The notes under the pieces: generated by a model
The model's database searches: none
What the model saw: the letters and a program-made list of their open reading frames with translations, nothing else
Told to the model about the DNA's origin: nothing
NCBI GenBank assembly: GCA_002840755.1
Contig: PHBZ01000009.1
Span: 62,001-126,000 of the forward strand
Length of the DNA stretch: 64,000 nt
Direction of reading: 5' to 3'
Source of the DNA: Chloroflexi bacterium HGW-Chloroflexi-10
Lineage (GTDB): Bacteria > Chloroflexota > Anaerolineae > Anaerolineales > Anaerolineaceae
Shown here: positions 44,086 through 52,943 of the stretch, one piece after another
How positions within the stretch are numbered: position 1 is the first letter of the stretch
How the letters are laid out: the number at the start of each line of letters is the position of its first letter
Made by a program: the position numbers and the translations under genes

Positions 44086-45488
44086 GTTACAGCAGGCAAC
44101 CAGAATTTAAAGGCAGCACCTTTGCCTTCTTCGCTTTCTACCCAAATCCTGCCACCTTGGGTTTCCACCAAACTACGCGCAATGGATAAGCCCAAGCCAC
44201 TTCCGCCCTGATCGCGGCTGCGCGATTTTTCCACCCGATAAAACCGGTCAAACACATGCAGTTGATCTTCGGCCGAAATACCCTCACCGGTATCAATCAC
44301 GGACACAATCGCCTGCTGTTGTTGTTTGAGGAGTTCCACGATCACGCTGCCACCAGCCGGGGTATGCCTTAGGGCATTTGAGATCAGGTTGATTAAGATC
44401 TGCGCTATTCGTTGCGCATCTCCGGTTACAAATATCTCTTCAGGTGGTAAAACACAGCGTAAATCAACACCCGCTTCACGAGCTGAACTATAATGGCGTT
44501 CCACCATTTCCCGAATCACCACACCGATTTCCACCTTATTTTTTTCGATACGCAAATCATCAGCATCCACCAGGGCCAACATACGTAAGTCTTCCACCAG
44601 ATTGTTCAAATGAGCGACTTCGTTTTGTAAAACATGCAAATTCTCAGAGGTAAACTCCAACAGGCCGTCTTCCAGGCTTTCCAGGTCTATTTGCAAAACG
44701 CTCAATGGTGTGCGTAATTCATGAGCAATATCCGCCATCGCCTGACGACGTAATCCCTGTTGTTGCGCCAATTCCCCTGCCATTTCGTTAAATGCAACAG
44801 CCATTTCTCCCAATTCATCTTTGCGGTTTACTGCTATCCGCTGCGAATAATCACCCTTCGCCACCAGGCTGGCAGCGCCGGCTAACTGTCTTACCGGCCG
44901 AATAATGGATTGAGATTGAACCACGGCTACAACCAACACAACGAAAATCGCCAGTATAGAAGCAGCAAACAGTGTTCGATTTACCTCGCGTAAAAACCTT
45001 TCCTGACTTTCGGTATAGAAACCCAGGGTGGAACCAACCAGAACAGTTCCCACCTGAACACCGTCAACTTCCACCGCCACCCCATATTTACGCAGCGTAT
45101 CGACATTAGCAATATTTGGACCATCCGGATTGGTATCAAAAACCACTTCAGAATCCGCCAATAAAATCATACGTTCATCTTTACCAACCAGAAAAAGATT
45201 AGGGATATCGACATTTGGAAAGGGTTGACGCGGTTGATCCCACTCACCTTCACGGAATGTCACCAGGTTATCCACGATATCTGCAACCCCATCCCAACTA
45301 CCGTTCACCCGATAATAACGTTCCAATAATGGAACCGCTCGACGGGCAAAGACCTGCCCTGAACGTGCAACCAGATCAGCAAAACGGGAAGCGATTACCC
45401 GATTGGTCAGTAACATAAACAGGGCAGTTGTCACCAATATGATGATCAAAAAGCTCAAAACCATCCGGGTGGTAATTGAAAGTCTCAT
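44079..45488 (-). CDS. Membrane sensor histidine kinase (BaeS-like)
   Basis: Two membrane helices (about residues 9-29 and 170-192) bracket an external sensor domain of about 140 residues. A HAMP domain follows (QSIIRPVRQLAGAASLVAKGDYSQRIAVNRKDELGEMAVAFNEMA), then the dimerisation helix with phospho-His in MADIAHELRTPLSVLQ and the ATPase core (N-box LINLISNALRHTP, G1 DTGEGI, FDRFYRVEKSRSRDQGGSGLGL). The gene starts directly at the regulator's stop. Together they probably control the MacAB-like exporter upstream. Confidence 0.92.
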   Translation of the reverse strand: MRLSITTRMVLSFLIIILVTTALFMLLTNRVIASRFADLVARSGQVFARRAVPLLERYYRVNGSWDGVADIVDNLVTFREGEWDQPRQPFPNVDIPNLFLVGKDERMILLADSEVVFDTNPDGPNIANVDTLRKYGVAVEVDGVQVGTVLVGSTLGFYTESQERFLREVNRTLFAASILAIFVVLVVAVVQSQSIIRPVRQLAGAASLVAKGDYSQRIAVNRKDELGEMAVAFNEMAGELAQQQGLRRQAMADIAHELRTPLSVLQIDLESLEDGLLEFTSENLHVLQNEVAHLNNLVEDLRMLALVDADDLRIEKNKVEIGVVIREMVERHYSSAREAGVDLRCVLPPEEIFVTGDAQRIAQILINLISNALRHTPAGGSVIVELLKQQQQAIVSVIDTGEGISAEDQLHVFDRFYRVEKSRSRDQGGSGLGLSIARSLVETQGGRIWVESEEGKGAAFKFWLPAVTQ

Positions 45489-46175
45489 TTATCCTTCCGA
45501 AAACACAAAACGATAGCCAACACCAAAGACGGTTAAAATAAACCTTGGAACAGCCGGATCCGGTTCTATTTTCTTTCTCAAGTTGTGAATATGTACATCC
45601 ACAGTCCGCTCCATCCCCTCATACGCGCCCAAATCAGTCGCGGAAAGCAATTTTGAACGCGAGCAAACCTGGTTTGGATGGCATACCAGGTACAAAAGCA
45701 GATCGTATTCGGTAGGAGTCAAGGAGATCGGCACGTCATTTAAGCGACATTCACGCGCTTTAGTATCAAGGGCTACCTGGCCAAATTCATATACCATTTG
45801 CGTCTTGGCAGGCTCTACCTGTGTCCGACGCAATACAGCACGCGCTCTGGCCACCAACTCGCGCGGGCTGAAAGGTTTGGTTACGTAATCATCTGCGCCC
45901 AGTTCCAATCCAATCAATTTATCGGTCTCTTCCACTCGCGCAGTTAACATAATAATGGGCACATTGGATTCCCGTCGAATTTCCCGGCAAACATCCAAGC
46001 CACTCATTCCAGGCAGCATCCAATCCAGCACAATCAGATCGGGTTGATCCTTTATAGCGCTTTTTAGCGCCGAGTCGCCGTCATAAACCGCGGATACATC
46101 AAAACCGGCCTGCTCAAAATATTTACGTACACCCTCTACAATGCGTTTTTCATCATCGACAATTAAGACTCTCAT
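45489..46175 (-). CDS. OmpR-family response regulator
   Basis: Receiver with phospho-Asp in LIVLDWMLPGMSG, Lys in YVTKPF, followed by a winged helix (ISLTPTEYDLLLYLVCHPNQVCSRSKLLSATDLGAYEGMERTVDVHIHNLRKKIEPDPAVPRFILTVFGVGYRF). Length 228 residues. Its likely binding motif is shared by the two promoters listed at 47428 and 51700. It is preceded by a terminator, so it is transcribed from its own start, but the two upstream genes may also share control. Confidence 0.93.
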   Translation of the reverse strand: MRVLIVDDEKRIVEGVRKYFEQAGFDVSAVYDGDSALKSAIKDQPDLIVLDWMLPGMSGLDVCREIRRESNVPIIMLTARVEETDKLIGLELGADDYVTKPFSPRELVARARAVLRRTQVEPAKTQMVYEFGQVALDTKARECRLNDVPISLTPTEYDLLLYLVCHPNQVCSRSKLLSATDLGAYEGMERTVDVHIHNLRKKIEPDPAVPRFILTVFGVGYRFVFSEG

Positions 46176-46242
46176 AATTTTATTTTAGTATACATCAGTT
46201 AATCTCCGATCCCGAACAACAGCAACAACAAATCAGGAAAAA

Positions 46243-46262
46243 CCGCCCGGATAACCGGGCGG
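46243..46262 (-). terminator. Rho-independent terminator after the three-repeat protein gene
   Basis: An 8-bp GC stem (CCGCCCGG / CCGGGCGG) with a 4-base loop, followed on the minus strand by TTTTTCC. It closes the 354-residue gene and separates it from the regulator and kinase. Confidence 0.88.
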
Positions 46263-46292
46263 GAGAGAGGGGAAGCTATAATACAAATTCGT

Positions 46293-47357
46293 TTAATCTT
46301 CATCACCCATAGGTAGATTTCCACGATTCGGATCCCGATTGGGCATACGGTTGGATTTCAATTCAAGCACTTTTTCCAGCCAATTTTCCGGAAAACCATT
46401 TTCCATTTGTGTCTGTAAACGCTCCAGTATGCTATCCGCTTGCTCCTGCGTGATTTTTCCATCCTCAAAAGCCTGATTGACTACTTCTTTTTGGATCTCC
46501 AACCAGGAAGAGTAGATTGCATTCAAGTCTACATCTTTTTCTGCGGCTAGATCCTCAATGGTCTGTCCGGCTTGAAGCGCTTCTCTTATTTCCAAACGGG
46601 TCATGCCCAGCGCATCCAGTACTTCACCTGCCAAATCTTTGGCAGATTGAATAATTACACGATCACGTAAAGGTTTATCACGACCATTCGGATTCCAATC
46701 TCCGGCATCAAAACCTTCTGCCAATTTTTCTTCCAGACGCGTAATCAGATTCTCTGCCTGCTCTTCCGTAAGCTTTCCATCAGTAACCACCTGTTCTATA
46801 TCTGCAATTTGTGCGGCTACCCAATCAGCGTAGGCTGCATCCAGATCAACACCTTGTTCTTCAGCAATTTCCGCCAAAGTCATGCCATCTTCGAATGCCG
46901 CTTTCAAGCTCACGGCATCCATACTCAGCACTTCAGCCATGTTTTCAAAGGAGGTAAAGCGGAATTTGTTAATTTGCCCGTTTCTGTGTAAACCTTTGAG
47001 CATCAGGTAAGGCTTTCCTTCTGCAGCACGCTCTTCCACACTATCCTTCAATCTGGCAGCCTGGTCTTCCGTTATCTCACCATCAATCAAGGCCTGTTCG
47101 ATACAGGCAAGTTTAGTCGTTGCCCACTCTTCTACATAACTATCAAAATCCAAACTACTTTCTTCAAACAATGTTTCTATTGTTTTTCCGGCTGCATTAG
47201 CTTCCCGTAGTTCCTGAGCAGTCATATCCAAAAGTTCAAGTACACTCGTTTCTGATGAACAAATTAGGCCGTCACCTGAATGTGCAAAAACAGCGCCTGT
47301 CCCCCCAACTAACAGCAGCCCGACCATCAATGCGCCAATAATATTTTTTTTGATCAT
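46293..47357 (-). CDS. Secreted protein with three DUF2680-like repeats
   Basis: A signal peptide (about 25 residues, ending near VFAHS) precedes three copies of a 70-residue unit. Each has the core L-x-M-x-x-x-x-L-R/K-x-A-x-x-x-G-x-T, then a D-x-D-x-x-Y-x-x-W segment and E-Q-A-x-x-L-x-x-x-L/V-E-E. They start near residues 42, 140 and 243. This matches the family annotated as DUF2680/YckD, usually present once. The helices are acidic. It lies between the permease companion gene and the regulator and has its own promoter region with the shared 19-base box. Function unknown. Confidence 0.7.
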   Translation of the reverse strand: MIKKNIIGALMVGLLLVGGTGAVFAHSGDGLICSSETSVLELLDMTAQELREANAAGKTIETLFEESSLDFDSYVEEWATTKLACIEQALIDGEITEDQAARLKDSVEERAAEGKPYLMLKGLHRNGQINKFRFTSFENMAEVLSMDAVSLKAAFEDGMTLAEIAEEQGVDLDAAYADWVAAQIADIEQVVTDGKLTEEQAENLITRLEEKLAEGFDAGDWNPNGRDKPLRDRVIIQSAKDLAGEVLDALGMTRLEIREALQAGQTIEDLAAEKDVDLNAIYSSWLEIQKEVVNQAFEDGKITQEQADSILERLQTQMENGFPENWLEKVLELKSNRMPNRDPNRGNLPMGDED

Positions 47358-47427
47358 TTTTACTCCTTTTCTGATTTTATAACCTTCCAGTGCTGATTTC
47401 AGCGCTAAGTTCAGGATACAAAATTCT

Positions 47428-47446
47428 TATTTAGAAGTTGTTAAGA
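47428..47446 (-). promoter_or_regulatory. Shared 19-base box upstream of the three-repeat protein gene
   Basis: Minus-strand sequence TCTTAACAACTTCTAAATA, about 70-90 bases before the start at 47357. It matches the box at 51700-51718 at 17 of 19 positions. Inferred to be the binding site of the OmpR-type regulator at 45489, or of another regulator common to both units. Confidence 0.55.
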
Positions 47447-47477
47447 TTCTTTTCAGATCGTGTTTAGATTTTTAGCA

Positions 47478-48161
47478 TTATTTAGATTCCAATAATTCAA
47501 TCAATGCGTCGATCAACAGGGTATTCATACCACCAGCCATACCAGCATTAGTAATCTGACCGTCAGATTGAGGCAGAGCTCCTCCCGTCTCGCCTTCCAT
47601 ACCCCCACCCCCAGCTGGCATACCTCCAGCTGGCATTCCTCCCCCACCGGCTGGCATCCCACCACCGCCAGCTTCCATTCCGCCTGCCTGCATCTGTCTG
47701 CCACTTGTATTTCCTGTTCCATCTTGCCGCATTGCTGCCCCGCCCATCTGTATATCCGGTAAATACTCGGACATAAATTCCATATAGGATTCACGCGTGA
47801 AAGACAGTGCATTCATAGTTTGGTTTTGTGCAGAAGTCATCGTTTCTTGTATTTGTTCTTCCAGGGCCTCAATTTCCAAGTCGGCAGCCGAGTCACTTTC
47901 CAATAAAACTTTCAGGGTTTTCCACATCGGCAGCAATTCCTGCGCCTGCTCACTGGTAACCTTATTTTCCGTATCTTCCAAAGAAAATGTACCTAAAACC
48001 AAGCGGGTTTGTATGGTTAACTGCATTTCATTGGCTATGGTTGTTCCATCAGCCTGAACTGCTTCCTGAGTCTCTATCTGAGATAACCCTGAACTGCAAG
48101 CGGAAAGAATAACCATCATAATCAATAAGATAACACTTAGTAAGCCAATATTTTTAATCAT
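47478..48161 (-). CDS. Lipoprotein companion of MacAB-like exporters with Gly/Met repeats
   Basis: A lipobox (LSAC, about residue 22) opens the protein. Residues about 40-140 are helical (RLVLGTFSLEDTENKVTSEQAQELLPMWKTLKVLLES), the pattern of small secreted proteins found next to MacAB-like genes in Chloroflexota and Firmicutes. Residues about 155-200 are a Gly/Met/Pro-rich run with repeated GGMPAGG units. Function is unknown; binding of a metal or of the exported substrate has been neither seen nor excluded. It is 81 bases behind the permease gene. Confidence 0.65.
   Translation of the reverse strand: MIKNIGLLSVILLIMMVILSACSSGLSQIETQEAVQADGTTIANEMQLTIQTRLVLGTFSLEDTENKVTSEQAQELLPMWKTLKVLLESDSAADLEIEALEEQIQETMTSAQNQTMNALSFTRESYMEFMSEYLPDIQMGGAAMRQDGTGNTSGRQMQAGGMEAGGGGMPAGGGGMPAGGMPAGGGGMEGETGGALPQSDGQITNAGMAGGMNTLLIDALIELLESK
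47597..47690 (-). repeat. Degenerate tandem repeat encoding GGMPAGG units
   Basis: Short repeats (encoding GGMEAGG, GGMPAGG, GMPAGG, GGMEGE) of 12-21 bases, inside the preceding coding frame. The number of units may vary between strains by slippage. Confidence 0.65.
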
Positions 48162-48242
48162 TTTTACCTCGATTTTTTTCCAAATATCTTAAGATACTCC
48201 AACTTTTATAAGCGTCTCAAAAATGGATAATCATTTTGACCT

Positions 48243-49481
48243 TTATTCGTGCCGTAAAGCAACAATCGGGTCCAGTTGTGCGGCCTTATTTGCCGGTAAG
48301 AAACCAAACAAAATACCAACCGCTGCAGAGGAACAAAAAGCCAATATAGTAGAAGCAGGTGAAACAACTGTGGGCATGTCGCCAAATCTTCCAAACAACC
48401 AGGAACCCACAATTCCAAACAAAACCCCCAGAATACCGCCAATCAACGAGAGGATCAACGCTTCGGTCAGGAATTGCATGCGCACATCATGGGGAGTCGC
48501 ACCCACCGCCTGGCGGATACCGATCTCGCGGGTACGTTCCGTAACACTCACCAGCATAATGTTCATAATGCCTATGCCACCCACAATCAGGGATACACCA
48601 GCCACCCAGCCTAACAAAACTCGGAACGAAGCAGTGGTGGATTGCTGTGTTTCAATGATGTCTTCCTGTGTACTAATCTGAAAATCAGGCTCATCCAGTG
48701 TGACATCATGGCGCTTAGCTAACAACAATTTGATCTGGAGAATAACGTCATCAATGTAGTCTTTGCTTTCCGCGGTTACATAAATCTGACGCACCTGATC
48801 TCCCGAAACACGCGCAAACGGCCCTTGACTTTCATATTTATCAAATACCAGTGTAATTGGCACATACACTCGCGCATCGTAATCCACACCGGAAACCAGG
48901 CCCTTTTCCTCCATAATACCCACTACGGTAAGTTTCTGGGTACCGACCGTCAGTTTTTGACCGATTGGGTCCGTTTCGCCAAACATTTCTTCGGCAATCG
49001 TAGAACCCAGAATAACCACTTTGGAACTGCGATCCAATTCCAGCGCGGTAACGAAGCGGCCTTCATCCACCTCTATCTCACGCACCGTCGGAAAATCCGG
49101 TGTTGTCCCTAAAACGGTGACATCATCCAGCACCACATCATTAAATTTCAATGTTTGCGAAGTTGTTTGTTCTACTGATACACCTGCCACATGCGGAATG
49201 CTTTCGGCAATGGCAGCTACATCATCATATACCAGGCCACCGCTGGGAGCTCCCATCATACCTCTGGCGCCGCCCTGGCTGAAACTGCTCATTACAAAAA
49301 CCAGATTTGCACCCAGGCCATTGATCTGATTAGCTATGGCTGCTTCCGTACCAGCACTGACCGCCACCATAATAATCACAGCTGCCACACCAATAATTAC
49401 ACCCAGCATAGTCAATAAGGAGCGCAGCTTATTTGAAGCAAGTGATTTCCAGGCTACTTTTAATACATCAAATAATTTCAT
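48243..49481 (-). CDS. MacB-type ABC exporter permease
   Basis: A FtsX/MacB-family permease of 412 residues. One N-terminal helix (LLTMLGVIIGVAAVIIMVAVSAG), a large extracytoplasmic domain of about 220 residues, and three C-terminal helices (GVSLIVGGIGIMNIMLVSVTERTREIGIRQAVGATPHDVRMQFLTEALILSLIGGILGVLFG and the last ending in LFGFLPANKAAQLDPIVALRHE). The ATPase is on a separate gene. It overlaps the ATPase gene by four bases. Confidence 0.92.
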   Translation of the reverse strand: MKLFDVLKVAWKSLASNKLRSLLTMLGVIIGVAAVIIMVAVSAGTEAAIANQINGLGANLVFVMSSFSQGGARGMMGAPSGGLVYDDVAAIAESIPHVAGVSVEQTTSQTLKFNDVVLDDVTVLGTTPDFPTVREIEVDEGRFVTALELDRSSKVVILGSTIAEEMFGETDPIGQKLTVGTQKLTVVGIMEEKGLVSGVDYDARVYVPITLVFDKYESQGPFARVSGDQVRQIYVTAESKDYIDDVILQIKLLLAKRHDVTLDEPDFQISTQEDIIETQQSTTASFRVLLGWVAGVSLIVGGIGIMNIMLVSVTERTREIGIRQAVGATPHDVRMQFLTEALILSLIGGILGVLFGIVGSWLFGRFGDMPTVVSPASTILAFCSSAAVGILFGFLPANKAAQLDPIVALRHE

Positions 49482-50200
49482 GCCGTACCTCGGCGATGAT
49501 GACCATTTTTCCTATCCACATCCACCAAACCGTCACGAACCGCAATAATCCGTTCGGTCTGATCGGCAATATCTGACTCGTGCGTCACCATTACAATGGT
49601 GCGCCCTTGTCCATGCAAATTATGGAGAATATCCATAATTTCATAACTGGACCTGGTATCCAGATTGCCGGTTGGTTCATCAGCCAGGATCAGCACAGGA
49701 TCATTAATCAATGAACGTGCAATCGCCACACGTTGCTGCTGGCCACCGGATAATTCCCGCGGCTGATGACTCTTCCGATCTCCCAGCCCTACCAGTTCGA
49801 GCAATTCACTGCCACGTTTTCCCATCTGGAGCGAAGTCCACTGCACTTGATGATTGTACATTAACGGTAGCATCACATTTTCCAGTGCGGTCATGCGCGG
49901 CAGCAGATTATAAGATTGAAATATGAACCCCAATTTCTGATTACGGATTCGAGCTAATTGTGCCCGGTCCATCGAGCTGATATCCTGATCATCCAAAAAA
50001 TATTTGCCTTCCGTGGGGGTATCCAAACATCCCAAAATATTCATCAAAGTACTCTTACCGGAACCGGACGGACCCATGATAGCCACAAATTCTCCCTGGC
50101 GGATTTCCACTGAAACATCATTCAATGCCGGCACCAAAATATCGCCCATTTGATAAACTTTCTTCAAATGTTCAGTCTTAATAATTAACGGCTGCGTCAT
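49478..50200 (-). CDS. MacB/LolD-type ABC ATPase
   Basis: ATPase of the exporter. Walker [19 protein letters not shown], signature [15 protein letters not shown], Walker [15 protein letters not shown]-loop in VMVTHESD. Length 240 residues. It overlaps both neighbours by four bases, so the three subunits are translationally coupled. Confidence 0.94.
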   Translation of the reverse strand: MTQPLIIKTEHLKKVYQMGDILVPALNDVSVEIRQGEFVAIMGPSGSGKSTLMNILGCLDTPTEGKYFLDDQDISSMDRAQLARIRNQKLGFIFQSYNLLPRMTALENVMLPLMYNHQVQWTSLQMGKRGSELLELVGLGDRKSHQPRELSGGQQQRVAIARSLINDPVLILADEPTGNLDTRSSYEIMDILHNLHGQGRTIVMVTHESDIADQTERIIAVRDGLVDVDRKNGHHRRGTA

Positions 50201-51624
50201 TGAACTGTCTCCACCATACCGGTTGTGACCTCTTCACCCAAACTCACACCAGATTTAATCTCCGCGTAGGTAAAGTCCATCAATCCAACTTCTACAACGC
50301 GCAATCTTGGTTTTCCATTCTCCATTACAAAGAGCGTATATTCGTTATCACCGATTTCTTTTAATGCCTCTACCGGCACTACCAATACGCCTTCAGCTCG
50401 CCCGCCAATAACTTCCACAGTCGCATTTAAACCCAGGGGTAAATCAAATGGCTTACCGTATGAATCTGGATCCAACTGCAACTGGGCATAGACATAATTG
50501 GTATTCATGTTTGCAAGCAATTCCGGTGATACGGTAATAACCTTGCCGGTAAATACCTGATCTTCAAACGCATCAAAGGTTACTTCCACCTCATAACCAA
50601 CAGCAATACTATCCAAATCGGTTTCATCCAGATACAAATCCACGATGGGGGCGCTCAAATCAGCAATTCGTATAAATGAAGAACCGCTGATGGTTTGCCC
50701 GATAATCCCATTAATCTCCATAATTGTGCCATCAATCGGCGCGGTTAAAATCAGACCATTCAGATTGTTCTGAGAAATTTCCAATTGTGCCTGTGCCTGG
50801 GTTAATTTGGCTTCCTGTAAGGCCACATCATCAGGATCAACCCCTTGGACCAGCACATCCATTTCCGCTTTCCATGAATTCATTTCAGCTTCTTTGACCA
50901 GAATATTGGCTTCAGCTACATCAATTTCCTCCTGCGAAGGTTTAGTAAGACAATATTGCCAGTTGGCATTGGCAGTATCAAACGCCACTTTAAGAGTGGC
51001 TATTTTTGCTTCCAATTGTTGCTTTTCAAGATTTTCCGGATCCCGCATCTTAAAAAATGCCTCATATTGATCCACCAGCCGCTCATAGGAATCTTTGGCT
51101 TCATAATAATCCGCTTCCAGATTTTCAATCGTGGTATCCACACAGCGTTTGTAATTCAATGCAATCCGATCCACTTTCAAATCTTCCAACTCGGATTTGG
51201 CTGTCAGGTAAGAAATGGTTGCATTTGCCAATTCAGTTTCAAGGTTAGCGTAGATACTATCCAAAGCTGCCTCCTCGGTGATGACCGCTATTTTATTGGA
51301 AGCTACTGAAAGTTTTAAATCCGGGTCATCCTCTAGTTTTGCCAAAGGGTCGCCCGCCTTAATCTCATCACCCACCTTTACATAGATTTCTTCAAGTACC
51401 CCGGATGTACTGAAACCAATCGAAAGGTCTGAAAGCGTAACCACTGAACCACCACCTGAAGCTGAAAGCACAATATCGCTACTCCGAACCCGGGTCGTAT
51501 TCAGTGTTTCTTGTTCACTCGCAACCGGTGTTTTTTGACTTTGCCAGATAAAATAACCACCTCCGCCGATCATCAACACCAAAACAATAAAAACAATAAC
51601 CCATAACGCCTTTTTTTTCTTCAT
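50197..51624 (-). CDS. Membrane-fusion (HlyD/MacA-type) adaptor subunit
   Basis: The ATG at 51624 follows TTGGAG and begins a basic stretch (MKKKKALW) and a membrane helix; the frame extends 48 bases further upstream without a ribosome site. The adaptor links the permease to the outside. Conserved parts: the first lipoyl half (SLSVASNKIAVITEEAALDS), a coiled-coil hairpin of about 150 residues with DRIALNYKRCV, and the second lipoyl half and barrel (QLEISQNNLNGLILTAPIDGTIMEINGIIGQTISGS, then VTFDAFEDQVFTGKV). It is the first gene of the export operon and has the shared box upstream. Confidence 0.9.
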   Translation of the reverse strand: MKKKKALWVIVFIVLVLMIGGGGYFIWQSQKTPVASEQETLNTTRVRSSDIVLSASGGGSVVTLSDLSIGFSTSGVLEEIYVKVGDEIKAGDPLAKLEDDPDLKLSVASNKIAVITEEAALDSIYANLETELANATISYLTAKSELEDLKVDRIALNYKRCVDTTIENLEADYYEAKDSYERLVDQYEAFFKMRDPENLEKQQLEAKIATLKVAFDTANANWQYCLTKPSQEEIDVAEANILVKEAEMNSWKAEMDVLVQGVDPDDVALQEAKLTQAQAQLEISQNNLNGLILTAPIDGTIMEINGIIGQTISGSSFIRIADLSAPIVDLYLDETDLDSIAVGYEVEVTFDAFEDQVFTGKVITVSPELLANMNTNYVYAQLQLDPDSYGKPFDLPLGLNATVEVIGGRAEGVLVVPVEALKEIGDNEYTLFVMENGKPRLRVVEVGLMDFTYAEIKSGVSLGEEVTTGMVETVQ

Positions 51625-51699
51625 ACAACATACTCCAATGATCTTTTTATAACTACTCAATCTAATATCCAACGCTCACGAATAATTACCTTCTCATCA

Positions 51700-51718
51700 T
51701 ATTTCGAAGTTGTGAAGA
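51700..51718 (-). promoter_or_regulatory. Shared 19-base box upstream of the export operon
   Basis: Minus-strand sequence TCTTCACAACTTCGAAATA, 76-94 bases before the adaptor start. It matches the box at 47428-47446 at 17 of 19 positions, with the same orientation and distance to the gene. Confidence 0.55.
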
Positions 51719-51770
51719 ACTTATTAAGAACCTGTTTAGAGCCGATTAATCCGCTCTATTGCCATAACAA

Positions 51771-51796
51771 AAAAGCTGCCGTAGAGGGCAGCTTTT
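51771..51796. terminator. Bidirectional terminator after the pseudo-HD-GYP regulator gene
   Basis: A 10-bp stem (AAAAGCTGCC / GGCAGCTTTT) with a 6-base loop; T runs follow on both strands (TTTTTTG on the minus strand). It ends the minus-strand operon that starts at 56192. Confidence 0.82.
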
Positions 51797-51815
51797 AAAA
51801 AACTTCATTTTCCAT

Positions 51816-52943
51816 TTATGGCAGAATGACCAGGATTGGTTCTTTCAGTGTACCCGGCTTTTCATTGAGCTTATACATTTGTAATAATATCGGATAGCTT
51901 AACTGCAGACCATTTGGTAATACTTTCTCGCCATTGGCCAAACAAACATCTTCTGCCAGAATCATGCCCTCCTGCAGTTTATCCACACTCAGACGTTTTT
52001 TATTTTGGTATTCAATTGTACTCAATGCTTTTAAAACACTTGGCATGAATTCGGCCGGATTGGCGCGCATTGTATGTACAATATCTTTGGTTGATAAACC
52101 CATGGTCAAATGTGAATCAAAAACTATTGATGCAAACAATATATGCGCGCCTATCGCCACAACATATTCTTCTCCCTGGTTATGATCCGGATGAAAACGT
52201 TGTAAAGCCACTTGTTGAGCGCCCACCATGCGGGCCACCAGTTCCAGGCGGGGGATTCGTTCCAAAAATTTTCGAGCAATGAGCGGGTGTTGTTCAAATT
52301 GTCGTTCGTCTTCATTAGAAAGCTGTGCGCCTTTCATTTTTTTAACGATGATTTCCTGTGGAATCATCACCGTCCCCACTTGGGAAAGCATTGCCGCCAA
52401 TTCAAATTGCCAGGGATTCTCAAGTTTTAGCTCTTTCACAACATGTTGCACAATCAGACGTAAACGTGCACTTAAGCTGAATGCCAGAGGATTGGTCAGA
52501 CTGAGCATATCAGTCAGCATGCGAATACTACCGGATAAGGTCTTTTCCAATAATTCTTTTTCGGCTGTTACCAACTGATACTGACGAGTACCAGCTTCCA
52601 ATACTTGTTGAAGGATTTCCGGAGGGCATGGTTTGGTTAAAAATCGAAAGATGCTGCCTTCGTTCACCGCATCGATGGCTACTTTCTGGGTTGCATTACC
52701 TGTCAGCATAATGCGGATCGTATCAGGGTATTTCTGTTTAATCTCACTTAATAAACTGACTCCATCCATTCCCGGCATATTCATATCCGCGACCACAACG
52801 GCAAAAGGTCCTTTTGTTTCACACAATTCTAAAGCCTCAGCCCCACTGGTAGCGGTTTCCACTTCATAATCATGGCGCAGATGGCGGCGAAATGCGGATA
52901 AGACATTCATTTCATCATCAACAAACAATACTTTATCAGGCAT
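51816..52943 (-). CDS. Response regulator with degenerate HD-GYP domain
   Basis: The ATG at 52943 follows GGAGGG and overlaps the upstream gene by 8 bases. The receiver is intact (VDDE, phospho-Asp in VVVADMNMPGMDG, Lys in FLTKPC). The following domain has HD-GYP layout: AMLSQVGTVMIPQEII, FEQHPLIARKFLERIP and the end LQEGMILAEDVCLANGEKVLPNG. The catalytic HD is replaced by SQ (intact form: LHDIGKIGV in the gene at 57548), and the HHExxDGxGYP motif is lost (GAQQVALQRFHPDHNQG). It should not cleave c-di-GMP and may act as a binding or scaffold protein. Confidence 0.82.
   Translation of the reverse strand: MPDKVLFVDDEMNVLSAFRRHLRHDYEVETATSGAEALELCETKGPFAVVVADMNMPGMDGVSLLSEIKQKYPDTIRIMLTGNATQKVAIDAVNEGSIFRFLTKPCPPEILQQVLEAGTRQYQLVTAEKELLEKTLSGSIRMLTDMLSLTNPLAFSLSARLRLIVQHVVKELKLENPWQFELAAMLSQVGTVMIPQEIIVKKMKGAQLSNEDERQFEQHPLIARKFLERIPRLELVARMVGAQQVALQRFHPDHNQGEEYVVAIGAHILFASIVFDSHLTMGLSTKDIVHTMRANPAEFMPSVLKALSTIEYQNKKRLSVDKLQEGMILAEDVCLANGEKVLPNGLQLSYPILLQMYKLNEKPGTLKEPILVILP

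Noticed and set aside
47597..47690. Repeat array, possible CRISPR
   Set aside because: Units are short, unequal, in frame and encode Gly/Met repeats; no cas genes are near.
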